The position numbers and the translations under genes were made by a program. The notes beneath the pieces were generated by a model. It was not told the origin of the DNA. It did no database searches and saw only the letters and a program-made list of their open reading frames with translations. A stretch of DNA of 64,000 nucleotides, taken from Cordia subcordata. Its lineage: Eukaryota > Streptophyta > Magnoliopsida > Boraginales > Cordiaceae. Where the stretch lies: NCBI GenBank assembly GCA_028554755.1, contig JAPTOF010000016.1:74501-138500 (forward strand), written 5' to 3'. Shown in pieces: positions 26,400-40,300 of this stretch (position 1 is its first letter; each line of letters opens with the position of its first letter).

Positions 26400-26850
26400 A
26401 ACAGCTAATATCTAAAGCAGGAATTTGGTATCCCTGGAGCCGGCAGTCTAAGCAAGGCTGAAGGATATTCTGAGATTCTTTTTGAATTTGATGGAAAATG
26501 CAAATGATTGCTGGAGATGCTCTCGCTCGGACATTATTAATCAATCTTCCATAACACAAATATTACCATCTGATACTGACGTGTTTAGATCGCCCAAGTG
26601 AAGAAGCTTCAGATGATGAAGTGAAGAAGATTCTTGCCTCAGCTTTTCTAAAAGTTAATTAAAGATGATGAGAATTATCAGCTTCTGATGGACTTGGCCA
26701 AATCTTTGCAGACACATGATGAAGCATAGCATCTTTGTCTACTTCATGCTAAAACTTGGCTTCCACAAGGATGAGCTTTTCGACCCTAGTGGGGCTCACA
26801 TACCACCTGATGCCACTGACCCCAAACTTGGATATTAACTTTTTCACATA
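26400..26850 (+). pseudogene. Possible decayed gene fragment, unidentified
   Basis: The plus strand here has coding-like composition broken by stops and frame changes. Readable pieces include GIPGAGSLSKAEGYSEILFE near 26430-26490 and LGFHKDELFDPSGAHIPPDA near 26755-26815, in different frames and with stop codons between them. I do not recognise the parent family. It could be a remnant of a retroposed or duplicated gene. The call rests only on the look of the translation. Confidence 0.3.
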
Positions 26851-27247
26851 ATATTCTTCAGCTGCTCTGCTGCGTCCTTATGACATGCCTGCATGTTTAA
26901 AAACTCTTTTAAGTCATTTAATTTGTTGTATATAGCAACTGCTGATGCATTTACGTGTACGTCGTGTGTTTACGTACTTTAATTTGATGCTACGTTCACG
27001 CTTCCATCTCACATATGCTTTGTATATACTAATGGTTACACACCAAGAGGATAAGACACATTTTTAAGAGTTATAATAAACCGATGTTACACCAGCAGCA
27101 AAAATTTTCCAACACAAATCAACATAAAGCTTCACCAAGTTCTTCGCTTTCCATAAGAATGAATCTCAAAATTTCCGTATCACCCTACTAAATTGTACTT
27201 TGCGTAACACAAAACGAAAAACAACAGCACTCCGTCTACTACCATGT

Positions 27248-28994
<1,747 letters not shown>

Positions 28995-29004
28995 CTTCAC
29001 AGAT

Positions 29005-30228
29005 CTGTATAATAAACAAAATTAAATGGAGACCAAATATACTATAAGACACATTGTCTTCTTTCCTGGTAAATAAACAAGCTGAACCATGGTATATGGT
29101 AAATAAACAAGCTGAACCATTCTACATGGTAAATAAACAAGCGGAACCATGGTATATCTATCATTAAGAAATGAAAGGAAAGGAGCTTCTAACACACAAG
29201 ACACAAGACCAGAAAAGAGCTCAGATGATACAGAATTTTAAGATGTGAAACAGCCTAGCTTAAAAATTCAGCTAAAAGACTGTGATACTAATGAACACCA
29301 AAAAGAGTACAACTAAGATTCATGCTGCAAAAATCGAATCTTCATGCCTTCAAACATATCCTGAAATTCAGAAAAGTAGTTACAATAACTTAAGAGTAGA
29401 CTGGTTGTCCCTCTCCCTTTCTCTCTGATTCATAAGAGTTCACATGTTAAGCTCTTTGCTTTTCTTCTCATCCTCCCACATCCTGACCAATTTAAGAGAA
29501 ATCCAATACCACATGATCATCAAATAAACAGCATCAACTGGAAAAACATTTGAAGCACCCAAAATAACTTAAATAGACACAATCACGCCCATCACCACAC
29601 TATTCGAAGGTCAAAGTTCCAATGATGATACTAAATTGCCTTTCAACCAAACACTCAAATCAAAAATTTGAAAAGGGTGACAATGACTTGAATAATTTGC
29701 CTTGTTCCCCAGCAATTTAGCGCTTCAACCATTTTATCAGCAGTCAAGCCACAGAAAACAAGCAAGGGCACTTTACGATGAAACTTAAATCTCGTCTGAT
29801 TTTTAAACCGATACTAACAACAAAAATCTTTTCTCTTATTCCTTCCATTTTTCTCACAGCAACCAAACAAACATAACAGTTGGGCGGAAGGAGAAGAAAC
29901 ATTGAAATCACCAAATGCTTAAAAAGGGTTTCTTTTTACAGATATTTCAGCATAAAAATTTCACATTTTCTACTTCCTTTGCCACTTTTTCAACCAAAAA
30001 AAAGGAAAAAAAAATTGACACTATTTCCAAAAGAATATAAATTAATTGAAATCACCCAAATGGCTTAAAGGACCTCTTTTTATCCCATTTTACACAGATT
30101 CAACATTAAAATGTTATGTTTCATTTTATTTCAACATTTTCAAAATAAACAGAAACAAAACTGAAGCATTATAAGACATTAAACATTTGATTGAACTAGG
30201 AGATGCGTACGGTCATAAGGAAAATTAC
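29005..30228 (-). other. Leader intron of the eS7 gene
   Basis: The donor (GACAG then GTAATTTT, exon ending at 30229) and acceptor (ATACAG, exon resuming at 29004) are good consensus sites. The non-coding first exon would be roughly 30229-30300. Such leader introns are common in plant ribosomal protein genes and often raise expression. The intron holds a three-copy 30-bp repeat. Confidence 0.7.
29069..29158. repeat. Three tandem copies of a 30-bp unit
   Basis: Copies begin at 29069, 29099 and 29129, each close to GGTAAATAAACAAGCTGAAC followed by CATGGTATAT. Copies differ at only a few positions. They sit inside the eS7 leader intron. Confidence 0.9.
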
Positions 30229-30367
30229 CTGTCGTTCAAAAACGAAGAGTGAAGAAACCTGTGAGTGTAGACAAACCTTCAAAGAAAAACCCCAGACGTT
30301 GGAGGGAGGGTTATAATGCATTTGGTGTGAATTGAGTAGATTGTGGGTTGGACAAACAAGGCTTTTT

Positions 30368-30464
30368 AGCCCATAAAATGAGAGGGGCCTACACAACTGG
30401 AGTGGGATATATACCCACTTTTAAAAATACCCTGAATTGGACCTGCAGAAAAATTAACGGCCCA
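30368..30464 (-). promoter_or_regulatory. Two site II motifs (TGGGCY) upstream of eS7
   Basis: Read on the minus strand, TGGGCT lies at 30373-30368 and TGGGCC at 30464-30459. They sit about 70-235 bp above the presumed first exon. TGGGCY elements bound by TCP factors are a hallmark of plant ribosomal protein and other growth-linked promoters. Confidence 0.6.
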
Positions 30465-30480
30465 GCATTACTATCTTTTG

Positions 30481-30503
30481 TTATTATTATTATTATTATT
30501 ATT
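30481..30503. repeat. (ATT)n microsatellite
   Basis: About seven TTA/ATT units just beyond the site II motifs of the eS7 promoter, followed by GTCGTCGTGG. Confidence 0.75.
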
Positions 30504-30504
30504 G

Positions 30505-31440
30505 TCGTCGTGGTCGTACTCTACAACTCCAACTTGTGTATATTTTCTTTCTTGTTAGAAGTATAAATTGCTAACAACACGCAACTATTAGATGGTAGAA
30601 AAAGTAGGGTATATGCGGGCAGTTTAAGAACATTTTTTTTTTACTATTTTTTATTGAATCGTTTTAGATGATTTTATAATTTTGTGAAACAAAAACTGTC
30701 CAAAATGATAACAAACCAAAAATTTTAGTTAATTCAGTTTTTGGGCAATTTTAAACGGTCTTAAATTTTCATTTCACACATTTAATTATGTAACACAATC
30801 AACCTTCACGTGCCAAATTGCTAGATGCATGGATTCTTTGCCTTTTATGAGTTAGAAGAAGTTACACAAATCATAACTTTTGTCATAATACGAAGTCATA
30901 TCGTGTTAGATAACACTATATGTCTCAATAGTGTAAAATATTTTGATAGTCATATGAAGATATATTATGTAAGATCAATTTAGAGTAGTAGAATTCTAAA
31001 CAAAAACACAACCTTTGTTATTGATTTTCATGATGAGATAAAGTAGTCATTGTCAAATATCTTTTATGATATGCTATCAAATCAAATATTCATTTGCCAA
31101 TTTTAATATGTTATATGTATATATAGATAATGTAATAGGGCGATTTTGGTTTGATTGCATTTTTTACTCTTAAAGCTGAAAATCAAACCACCCCTTTCAA
31201 TTGTTAAAAAATAAAACTATGATTGAATCAAACTGCTTCAAAAATCATAGACTTATGGTCCATTCAATTCGGCCAAAACGATTTTTGTGGTTTTTATGGT
31301 TTTATTTACACCCTAGTTTTTATCAATTTGTCAACATATGAGCTTATCTGGCTTTGTTCAATTTGCTTCGACCGATTTTTGTGATATTCTTTTTGTTTTA
31401 TATACACCCCTAAAAGGTTGATTTTATCAATAGAAAAAGG
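30505..31440. other. Intergenic DNA, no gene recognised
   Basis: AT-rich spacer between the eS7 promoter and the tRNA-Ile gene. Around 31140-31420 the same phrase (GATTTTTGTG or close to it) recurs with TTTTGTGGTTTTTATGG, hinting at an old duplicated repeat, but no ends or coding potential are visible. Confidence 0.5.
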
Positions 31441-31465
31441 GCAAAAAAAAAGAGAAAGAAACAAT

Positions 31466-31539
31466 TGGCCCCTGCAGGTGTCGAACCTGCGACCTTCGCA
31501 TTATTAGCACGACACTCTAACCAACTGAGCTAATAGGCC
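31466..31539 (-). tRNA. tRNA-Ile (anticodon AAU), possibly decaying
   Basis: A 74-nt cloverleaf on the minus strand. The anticodon loop CTAATAA gives AAT (Ile). D-stem GCTC/GAGT and anticodon stem TCGTG/TGCGA depend on G-U pairs. The acceptor arm GGCCTAT/AGGGGCC has a U-G pair and an A-G mismatch at positions 6-67. The T-arm GCAGG/CCTGC is intact, and a T9 run at 31443-31451 can end transcription. Compared with the usual plant tRNA-Ile as I remember it, several changes are C to T. It may still be transcribed, but it scores worse than a normal gene. Confidence 0.8.
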
Positions 31540-31831
31540 CCATGTTAAAAGTGTTTAACGGATACAATTCCACATCTTATTTATGCAACAGAGGGCCTGA
31601 TGCCAAGGTTTAATTTCTAGTGACAGCAAGCATGAGCTCTATTGATGATTGGAGCACATGCTAAATCAGTTTGACACCTAAATTACCTTAGCCTCCTCCA
31701 TACTGGATTAGAGAGAACAAAGTTTTTGGCTGACCATAGTTGAATAAATCAGCAAATGATAAAAATTGATACTCAAAATCATATTGATTATCTTGTTTTA
31801 AACAACCTAAAAGCATCCCATCACATACTAA

Positions 31832-32041
31832 GAGCCTATTTGGATTAGTTTTTTTTTTAAGAAAAAAATACATTAAATTTACAATATCTATTTGATTCAA
31901 TTTCCAAAAAAGCTCAAACTCTAGAAAAAGTTCAAATATATAGCTTTTTTTAAATGACAAAAATTTCAACTTCTAAAAAAATTTTTTTTTTTTAAGTTGT
32001 TAAAAAAAACGCTTTTCAAAAAACCCAATCCAAACGAGCTC
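31832..32041. mobile_element. Tourist-like MITE (PIF/Harbinger type), 210 bp
   Basis: The left end GAGCCTATTTGGATTAG and the inverse of the right end GAGCTCGTTTGGATTGG are imperfect terminal inverted repeats. A 3-bp TAA flanks both sides (31829-31831 and 32042-32044), the target duplication expected for PIF/Harbinger elements. The inside is A/T-rich, non-coding and has complementary AAAAGC/GCTTTT tracts that could fold. Confidence 0.75.
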
Positions 32042-32118
32042 TAACTGCAGAGGTGCAAGAGAACAGGACTTGTACCACTACTATTGCAACAATGAAACCC
32101 AAACCAACTCCTTCCTGA

Positions 32119-32564
32119 TTGAGTGTATATATATATATATATGCTGCGTTCTTGGGCATTTATATGATTATCTCGTTTCAGTTTCACATCAACAAAACAA
32201 CATCAAAAAAAAGAAAAAAGAAAAAAAGAAGGATCACTAAGATTTCTATTCACATAATAACCAAGAAACTGCTTCAACATTCATCTGTCCATTTCTCCTT
32301 CTCCCAAACAGAAACAGAACTGTTAACATAAATAAAGAGAAAAAGAAAAAAGGAAAGGAGAACCTGCTGTTAATACTTAATAATATACACAAAGGAGGAA
32401 AAATAGAAGAAAAAAGACTACCCTGTGCTAGACTCTGAACGAAATTTAATAAATAAATAAAAACTATCTTATTAGCCACCTATGGTCTTAACGCTATGAG
32501 CATCAAGGCAGGTTTCAGATTTTCCTTCCAGCCATGACATAGATAATGATGATGATGATTGAAT
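32119..32564. other. Spacer and probable 3' UTR of the DUF1639 gene
   Basis: Non-coding sequence with poly-purine and TA tracts (TA repeat at about 32125-32140). The 3' UTR of the DUF1639 gene should end in this stretch. No further gene is visible. Confidence 0.5.
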
Positions 32565-33664
32565 TTAGTGAGTCGACCTCCCACAAGTAACTTGACTGAT
32601 CATCTCACCCTTTTGCCTTCTTGTTCTGGCCATCACTGTGCATTGCCAAAACAGCAACAACACAAGAAAAAGTATATGAACATTAATTAGACCAACCAAA
32701 TTACTGAAAAATCACTTGGAAATGAACCCAAAATTTTGATAAAAATTCCACATTTTTCTGTACTACCTTATTGCATCGCTCACCATTGTCCGGAACTTTG
32801 TAAGCATCTGGTGTGACCTCCCTCAACCATGACCCCGGAAACAAACCCTGCAACTATCACGTGGAATCAAAATCAACTCTGAAAACCGAGCAAAAAATGA
32901 GCAGAGAAAAAAGAAAAAGTTCTCAACTTTGAGCTAATTTAGCTTACATCAATTTGTTTCTGGGCAGCCTTAGGCCTCCTCTTGGGCCTTCTTGGTGGTT
33001 TAGCTCCAGTCACAGCAACAAAATCAACTTCAATCTCTTCTTTAGTTAAAGTAAGCGAAAACTTGGGCCTTTGCATGCCGGAGCTGCCCCCTTCTCCTGA
33101 TCTCCACCCCTCATCCTCCATTGACAAGCCACCACTGTTATTGCCACTACCACCGCCTCTTCGGCTTCGCAAATTCCAGGGCCTATTAGCAGCATTCAGC
33201 TCTTCCCCAGAAGCCGCCTTTTTCTGATCATTCTCATGATCAAGAATATTCTGCTTCATGCGATCCGCCTCCACCTCAAGATCACTCGCCAGCTTCTGCC
33301 TAACTGCCTCAATTTCACACCCACCACCACTGATTCGGCTCGTCAATTCTTTTTCTTTCTTGGGTTCAGACGGAGGAGCAACCGGTGCCCACCGGTGGCT
33401 GGCGGGATTGGCACCGGAGTCGATTTGGCTCAACAATTCGTTATCTTTATCGGTTTGAAAAGGCCCAATGGGGTATCGGCGTTTTGATCCCCTGTGGCGG
33501 CGATCAGCGGCTGAGCCACCGAAAGTCGGGTGGAGGTGGTTCATGCAGCGGAGCGGTCTCTGTTTGCCCCACTTAAGGCGAGTTGGGAGTGCGAAGTTGT
33601 GAAGGGGCCTTGATGGTGGCCTCTCTTGTTTTTGCTTCTTCTCTCTTTCAGAAGGCTCACCCAT
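32565..33664 (-). CDS. DUF1639 family protein
   Basis: Three exons: 32948-33664, 32784-32847 and 32565-32635, giving 283 aa with frame kept. The start is the ATG at 33664 (MGEPSEREKKQKQERPP); the frame above it is closed by a stop. The first 200 residues are hydrophilic and rich in Arg, Lys, Gly and Ser. The conserved core is RPKFSLTLTKEEIEVDF, then GAKPPRRPKRRPK, then GLFPGSWLREVTPDAYKVPD, which defines DUF1639. The last exon adds VMARTRRQKGEMISQVTCGR. The exon 2 donor at 32783 is chosen because reading on to the next GT would give an immediate stop after CNK. The PRRPKRRPK block could be a nuclear-localisation signal. Function is not known to me. Confidence 0.87.
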
Positions 33665-33689
33665 TGAAAACGAATCACCCGACCCCAAA

Positions 33690-35640
33690 ATGCTTCAATC
33701 GATATCTCTCCCACTCTTGATATATATATATATATATGCAATATATGTATCTTCCAGTCTTGATTCCACTAAAGGCTTTGCTTTTTAGCTATATATATAT
33801 AAAGAGAGAGAGAAGCTAAAGCACTGAGAATTCATTTGGGCTTTGTCTGTTTATTACCATACTTTAAGCCTTGCGGTTGAGACTGAGTTAAAATGGTTGT
33901 TGAAGCTCTTTGTCTGTCTATGCAGATGGTGTTGTGTATGCATGCACTGTGCACACAAGCACACACACAGAGAATCGTTTTATTAGACTTTTCGAGGGAG
34001 AAAGTGGAGAAATGGGTTTCGGTTTCGGTTTTGTTTTTGGTTGTGGTGCGATGTGTGGCGTGTGTGTGTCATGAAAATCACCTGGCAGTCACCTGAATTT
34101 ATAGTAAGGAACAAGGGAGGGGGTGGTGTACCCCCAACATGCCCAACAGCAAGTGTTGGAGATGAGTATAGTTTATGATTCTGGTTTGATTCTAATTTTT
34201 TTATCTTGAACGAGTATTCTTTACTTACCTAATGTTTAGTATAGGGAATATATTATGTACTCAAAATTTGATAACGAGGGACAGATTCTATTAATTGTTT
34301 CTATGATCGAATTCCACCCACTCAATTTACCTATTGCAAAAAGAAGGGGGGGGGGGGCTTGATTCCTAAAGGCAATGGGGTTTTTGTTGTTTATACATTT
34401 TGTTGTGGATTCTAAATAAATTTGTTTTTTTTCCATAATGTCTTTGAATTGTTCTTTTTTCCTTTGAAAGGAAAAATGACTAATACTTTTTCTTAGTTAT
34501 TAATCCTCCTTGCTTAAATCTTAGAAGAAAATGATACTGTATAGTTACTTATAGCCTAATTGCATTAATAAGTATTTTATGCTTATGTATACCTTAAGCT
34601 CGAATTGGATGAAGTAATTTTCTTTTTCCTTTCCCTAATGCATTACCTTACTTTATGCTACATTTTTAATTGCAAAGAGAATTAGTAGCATAAAATACAT
34701 GTTTTACATGGACAGGGACTTTACATTTTGGTCTTTTTGACTTTGGGATGATTAGGGATAATGGATATGATTAATCATAAGTTGAACGATGAGCTAATAT
34801 TTTCATAGGAATGACATAAGTAGTCCCTAGTGGTTACAGTTTTCTATCTCTGAACACTGAAATATAAGTATTCCGATAACTGCATGTCTATCTAATTCGT
34901 TAATAGTTATTATATGTAGCACTTCCGGATTTTAACTTTTTAGATGTATTTTTATCATATTTGAATGTTATTCACAAATCCGATTTAAATACGAATCTAG
35001 TGTACGTAACTCGAGCATCTATACTTTTCTTTATAACGTTACCATATTACCCTATTTATTTATTTTTAGAGCGTGTAACTCGTTAATGAGTTCTTGATGT
35101 TGGATAACTTTCTTCTGTATCATTTTCTTTGTTGTATTGGCATAAAGAAGAAACAACGATGACAAAGATAACATTGGACTGTATGAGATTTTAGTGTTTG
35201 TGTTCTTTTGATTTGTGAATATGGCCGTACATGATACTCTTGATCAGGTAATTACTACTTTACCCCTAAACACAACGTACCCTATTCACTTTTAACCTAC
35301 AAAAAGGCAGTTAAGTTATCACTATTTCGGACTTAAATTCTCAGTCTTATAGCACATCAATTGATATCGCCTAGCATGAATAATGGTGCTATCGAAATAC
35401 CTTGGAGGTATTTATTAGTTCCCGTTGGGTAACATTTTCAAGTGTCTCAATTAAGTACATATTCACTTGTCTGTATGATTTTAGTTCTATGTCTCGGCTT
35501 TTAGAATCTTGAGATCATAACCGAAGGCGTGGTAAGGTAACATACGTGCCAAATTAGAAACTGAAGCAAGATCCCATGCGCAGAGAAACTCAAGCAGGCT
35601 CATGAACCTCCCACAAATACACACGGACTGTGAGAACCCG
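33690..35640. other. Intergenic DNA between DUF1639 and BRUTUS
   Basis: About 2 kb with the DUF1639 promoter at its left end and the BRUTUS 3' flank at its right. It contains TA tracts at about 33719-33737, CA-rich sequence near 33955 and a poly-G run at about 34346-34357. No gene or RNA was recognised. Confidence 0.55.
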
Positions 35641-35863
35641 ATCAGCCAAACCACTCGGGGCAGGGGATCATGACCTCACGTCCTTCATTTTCTGTACATG
35701 CACCACACATATGCCCAGTGCTCACAATTGTCTCGGCTAACCGTGTAGAAGAATTACGGGGAGAAATTTTTAAAAGTTCTGTACAAATACTAAAATAGAT
35801 GAGAATACAATTTCTAGAATTCGGATACAAAGGAAAACAAACAAAAAGAAAGAAAACCATCTA

Positions 35864-37295
35864 TCACTGAACTAATCCAGGGCAATCAGGATCTGTGCTA
35901 GTTTTGATGACTCTAGTGTTGTATGATCCACAGAATCCGCACTTGTGGTATAGCCAGTGGAAGCAAGCCGTGCCTTTCCTTTCGCAATCATTGCATAAGA
36001 TGTCCTACATTGTCAATTGACAAGGATGCATGCCAAATTCCACCATAAGATTACCATCTCAAATGAAGAACACAGAACATAGCTAAGCTAGTATCTCCCA
36101 AAACATAGGCATTAACTCAGCAGGAGGCTTGCATTATTACTGTTAAATCAATTAGTTTGGTATCAAATAGGGTTGTAAACTGCTGCAGCTAATATCTAAA
36201 TGTTTATCTCACACTAAGCAGCTTACGGAGCCAAAAACTAAGCAATCTTACTCGAATAGAAATATGTTTTATAGTAATGGACTCTGCCATCTTTTACTTT
36301 ACAAGGATAATCTTAACCACTCTAGGTCAGGCCCCTCAGCAATGCCAAAGAGTTTATACTAAGCCATGAACACATGGAAAAGAAGTGCCAAAATCATAGA
36401 GGTGGTGTAAGAAAGGAAAACCTGCCAACGATTCCTGTACTCCTCCGGAAGCACCTCATTAGCCAATAAAGCATCAAGCATACCAAAGTATACCTGACCA
36501 AGTGAAACACTTTAGAGGACCATGGACAAGAAAGTTTTGCTTGTAAATGAACTTCAGCAGAGTTACCATCATAATGTCAGATAATGGCATAAAAGCATAG
36601 AGGGGAAAAGCAAAAACAAAATTAGGTCCACCTCAGCCAATTTGGTCAATAGTAAAGCATCAAATGCTGCTTTTAGAAGAAGAAGAAATTTTCTTACTGC
36701 CATGTTGCCCATGGATTTGCTGCAGATTGCACACACATAGTTGCTGCATGCGTATGCCTAGCAGAGCAAAAGGGAAATTTTGAGGGAGGTATTTATTAAA
36801 TTCAACTTTTCTTCACCAAGGATAGGGAATATTAGAATACTAGAACTCAGAAGTATTAAGAACACAAAAGTTCAAGAAAATGCTAGACCTGGAAGCAAGC
36901 TGAATGCATGTAATGGCCACAAGGTAGAGGCCTCACTGTTGCACTCGACGTGAACAAAAATTCACAGCAAATAGGGCAATTTGTTTCCAAGGCCTTCTCC
37001 AGGCACTTATGGTCTTCCATCTTTATTCCAAGACAGCAATTGCATTTCATGCAATGATAGAAATCAATGCCGAGACCCTTTCCAACACGGCATAAATTGC
37101 AAGAGGGACAATGATAAACAGTCCTGAATTGAAACATGATCGTATCAAAGTTGTATAAACTATAAATTACTCAAATCGGTAGAAACTCTAAGATAAGACA
37201 TCTCATTATCACCAAAAAGTTTTTCTGGCGAACAAATAGAGCAATAAGTCATATATAAAATAATAAATGAGGCTAAATTTCAAAAGTAAGAAATC

Positions 37296-37329
<34 letters not shown>

Positions 37330-40300
37330 ATGTAGATATGTATATATATGTATCTATGTGTATATATACATATTATATATATATGTGTGTGTGTGTATAT
37401 ATATGTATATATGTGTATATATGTGTATATGTGTATATGTGTATATGTATATATCTGTATATATGTGTATATGTGTATATGTGTATATGTATATATGTGT
37501 ATATATGTGTATATGTGTATATGTGTATATATGTATATATATATGTATATATGTGTATATATACATATTATATATGTATATATATATATGTATATATGTG
37601 TATATATACATATTATATATGTATATATATATATGTATATATGTGTATATATACATATTATATATGTATATATATGTATATATGTGTATATATACATATT
37701 ATATATGTATATATGTATGTGTGTGTGTATATATATATATATAGTGTGTGTGTGTGTGTATATAGGATTAATTTCGAGATCCTAAAATTCTGCGCAACTC
37801 CATGCATTCAAAGACAAGCATAACATTTATATTTGACATGGTAGCACCCTATAATGTAGTATAAAGCACAATCTTTACATCTTTGCCTGTTAACTTGGAA
37901 AAAGAAGTATTATTCAAAGAACAAAATTAGAAAAGGAATCACTGCAGTAAATTAACTGTATGAAGCACAACGAATGAATGGGACAAAGCGTGCACTTTAC
38001 TTGCAATTTTTTAATTTAGTCTTACATATGATCAAATCCAGTATATCTAACTCCACCAAACATGACATCAAAAGGCTAAAAAAAAAAAAGAAAAAGAACT
38101 CCAGCAAACAGTGTCTAAACAACGTAGTTACATAGATTCTATTCCTAGGGAAAGAGGAAAAAACATAATGCTGCATATACTTGCAAAGTGCATCATAACA
38201 AAAGCATTTTATCCGAAAGAAACAACTACCAAGTAGATGTAAAACCATGCACCTAACAAGTTCTATGTAAGTCCTATCACGGAATGTTTAGCTTGCAACC
38301 ATATTCCACTTCACAATTTAAGACAACTTCAGTAAAGAACAAACTTCCCCTCATGTCTAGTGAAGCTTCATTATAGCCAAAAAAAACTTTAAAAAATCTG
38401 AAATATCTGAGGAAACAGGATTTGTACTAAGAAGGGAATATAAAATTACTGTTTTCATACCTCTCGTCATCAAAAAACTTGCATATAGCGCAGAAATACT
38501 TTGCCATGGAAAATCCATTGCATGAAGGTGTTCTGCAGACTTGCCCAATTGGCTGAACCTTCAGGCAACGCATACACATCATTTCTACAGTTGCTTTTCT
38601 GCAAGTCGGCAATGAGCATCAAGATATAGAAGCCAGCCACAAGTCATTCTTTCTTTCATGTTCCAAGCTTACCTTTCCATCGAGTGATCACTCACTTCAT
38701 CGTGGCAAAATCTACAAGTAAACAATTTTCCACAGCAAGCTGCACGAAGTTTACAGTTTCTCTTGTAGTGTTCACATCCAAAAACTTGTTTATCAGGATC
38801 TCTATAAGATGGTGAGCACCCAGCTATGTCTTCACTGTGAGGAATTTTATCTGTTGCTGTTTGTGACTTCTGCTGAGAAGCTATCCAACGGCTGAAAGAC
38901 AACATAGTAATTAGCTGGATCTGAATACGCATGTACCAAAACTTTCATAATAAGCAATCACAAATAGCATCTTAGGTTGTTATTTAAGAACGGAATAAAA
39001 TTTTAGCTTAACTGAAAAGAGTTTTGAGATTGACCTCGTCATTAGATTTTGAAGCAGATACTCTTTTCTTCTGGGATCAAGAGTTGGGTCTGTATGAACT
39101 TTTCTAATCTCAGCTTCAAGTTCAGTTTGATTCATACGGAAAATATCCTTCCAACCAGGTTTAAACATCTGATCACTTTGGTCCAAGACTTCGAAAGAAG
39201 GGAGACCTGGATTAGACAATGTTGCATAAATTATCCCTCATGCTATGACATAAATGCAGTTAAGATCTAAACGTATATTTTAAAAGATAAGTTTCAGTTG
39301 CAGCAGAAAACAAGAAAAAGGCGCTGGAAGTATAGCACATACTTCTATTAGGATAGCTAGCTTCTGTTTCAGGCTGTGCAGGAACTTCAGGAGTTCTTCT
39401 CCAACATTCATTAAGCCACTCACTGAACATTGTGTTCTTAGTGGCCTGCTTCAAAGTGTCCATCATTTTATTTTGCTCAACTTGACTAAGAGCAGAAGTA
39501 ACCCAAGGCAACATTGATTGAAGTACTTCAGCACCAGTGGTTCCAATTATGCGACCTACAATTTTGTCTTGCTCCTCCACAGAAAAATGTTTGCCAAATA
39601 ATGGCCAAAGCTCTAGTTCTTCCCGGAATATATGCTGATCCAAGCTGACCCTTATCGATTTGCACATCCCTTGGAGCTTTGTAGCTAGTTCATCATATTT
39701 TTTTATGCCACTATCAGCAGAAAACTTTGTGTTGCTCTGATCAAATTTTTCAGTGGAACAAGTACCTTTCAAGCTTTCATGGAGATCTGAAAGTTCAGAG
39801 AGCGCACATGATATGTCTTCAAATAATTCTTCCTCCTGCTTATGGTCTAATGTGTACGAGTGACTCACATTGTGGAGGGCCTCTTTGGATTCAAGTGCAG
39901 GAAAAACTATTTCATCCTCAGCATTACTATGTGCTCGATATAAACCCCACAGCAGTTGGAATCTCCCAATGAACTGACGAAGAAAAGTCTCATCACAATC
40001 ACTAAGTTTACCAGATTCAACATCTAAATACTCCAAATCTTTGCTAATTGCTTTGTGAAATTTAAAAATTGTATCAATAGGGTGCACTGCTGTATTAACA
40101 TCAGAAGAGGTATTCTCAGTTTCCCAGATGAAAAGACTGGAGTCCAGAGAAGGAGCAGACGAGCTGAAGGACAACGTTCGGAAAGATTTCGGAGTAGAAA
40201 TAGCACTTAGTCCCAAATTATTACGGTTAACTCCCAACCCTGGGACGCAACAAGATCGTTCATTACAGGATACAGTATAAGAACCTACACCTTCAGAAGC

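Noticed and set aside
32982..33576. Several plus-strand open frames of 63-83 codons
   Set aside because: They are antisense shadows of the DUF1639 first exon.
37209..37823. Overlapping open frames of 100-171 codons on both strands
   Set aside because: They only translate the TA/TG satellite inside a BRUTUS intron (Tyr/Ile/Cys/Val strings) and have no start context or homology.
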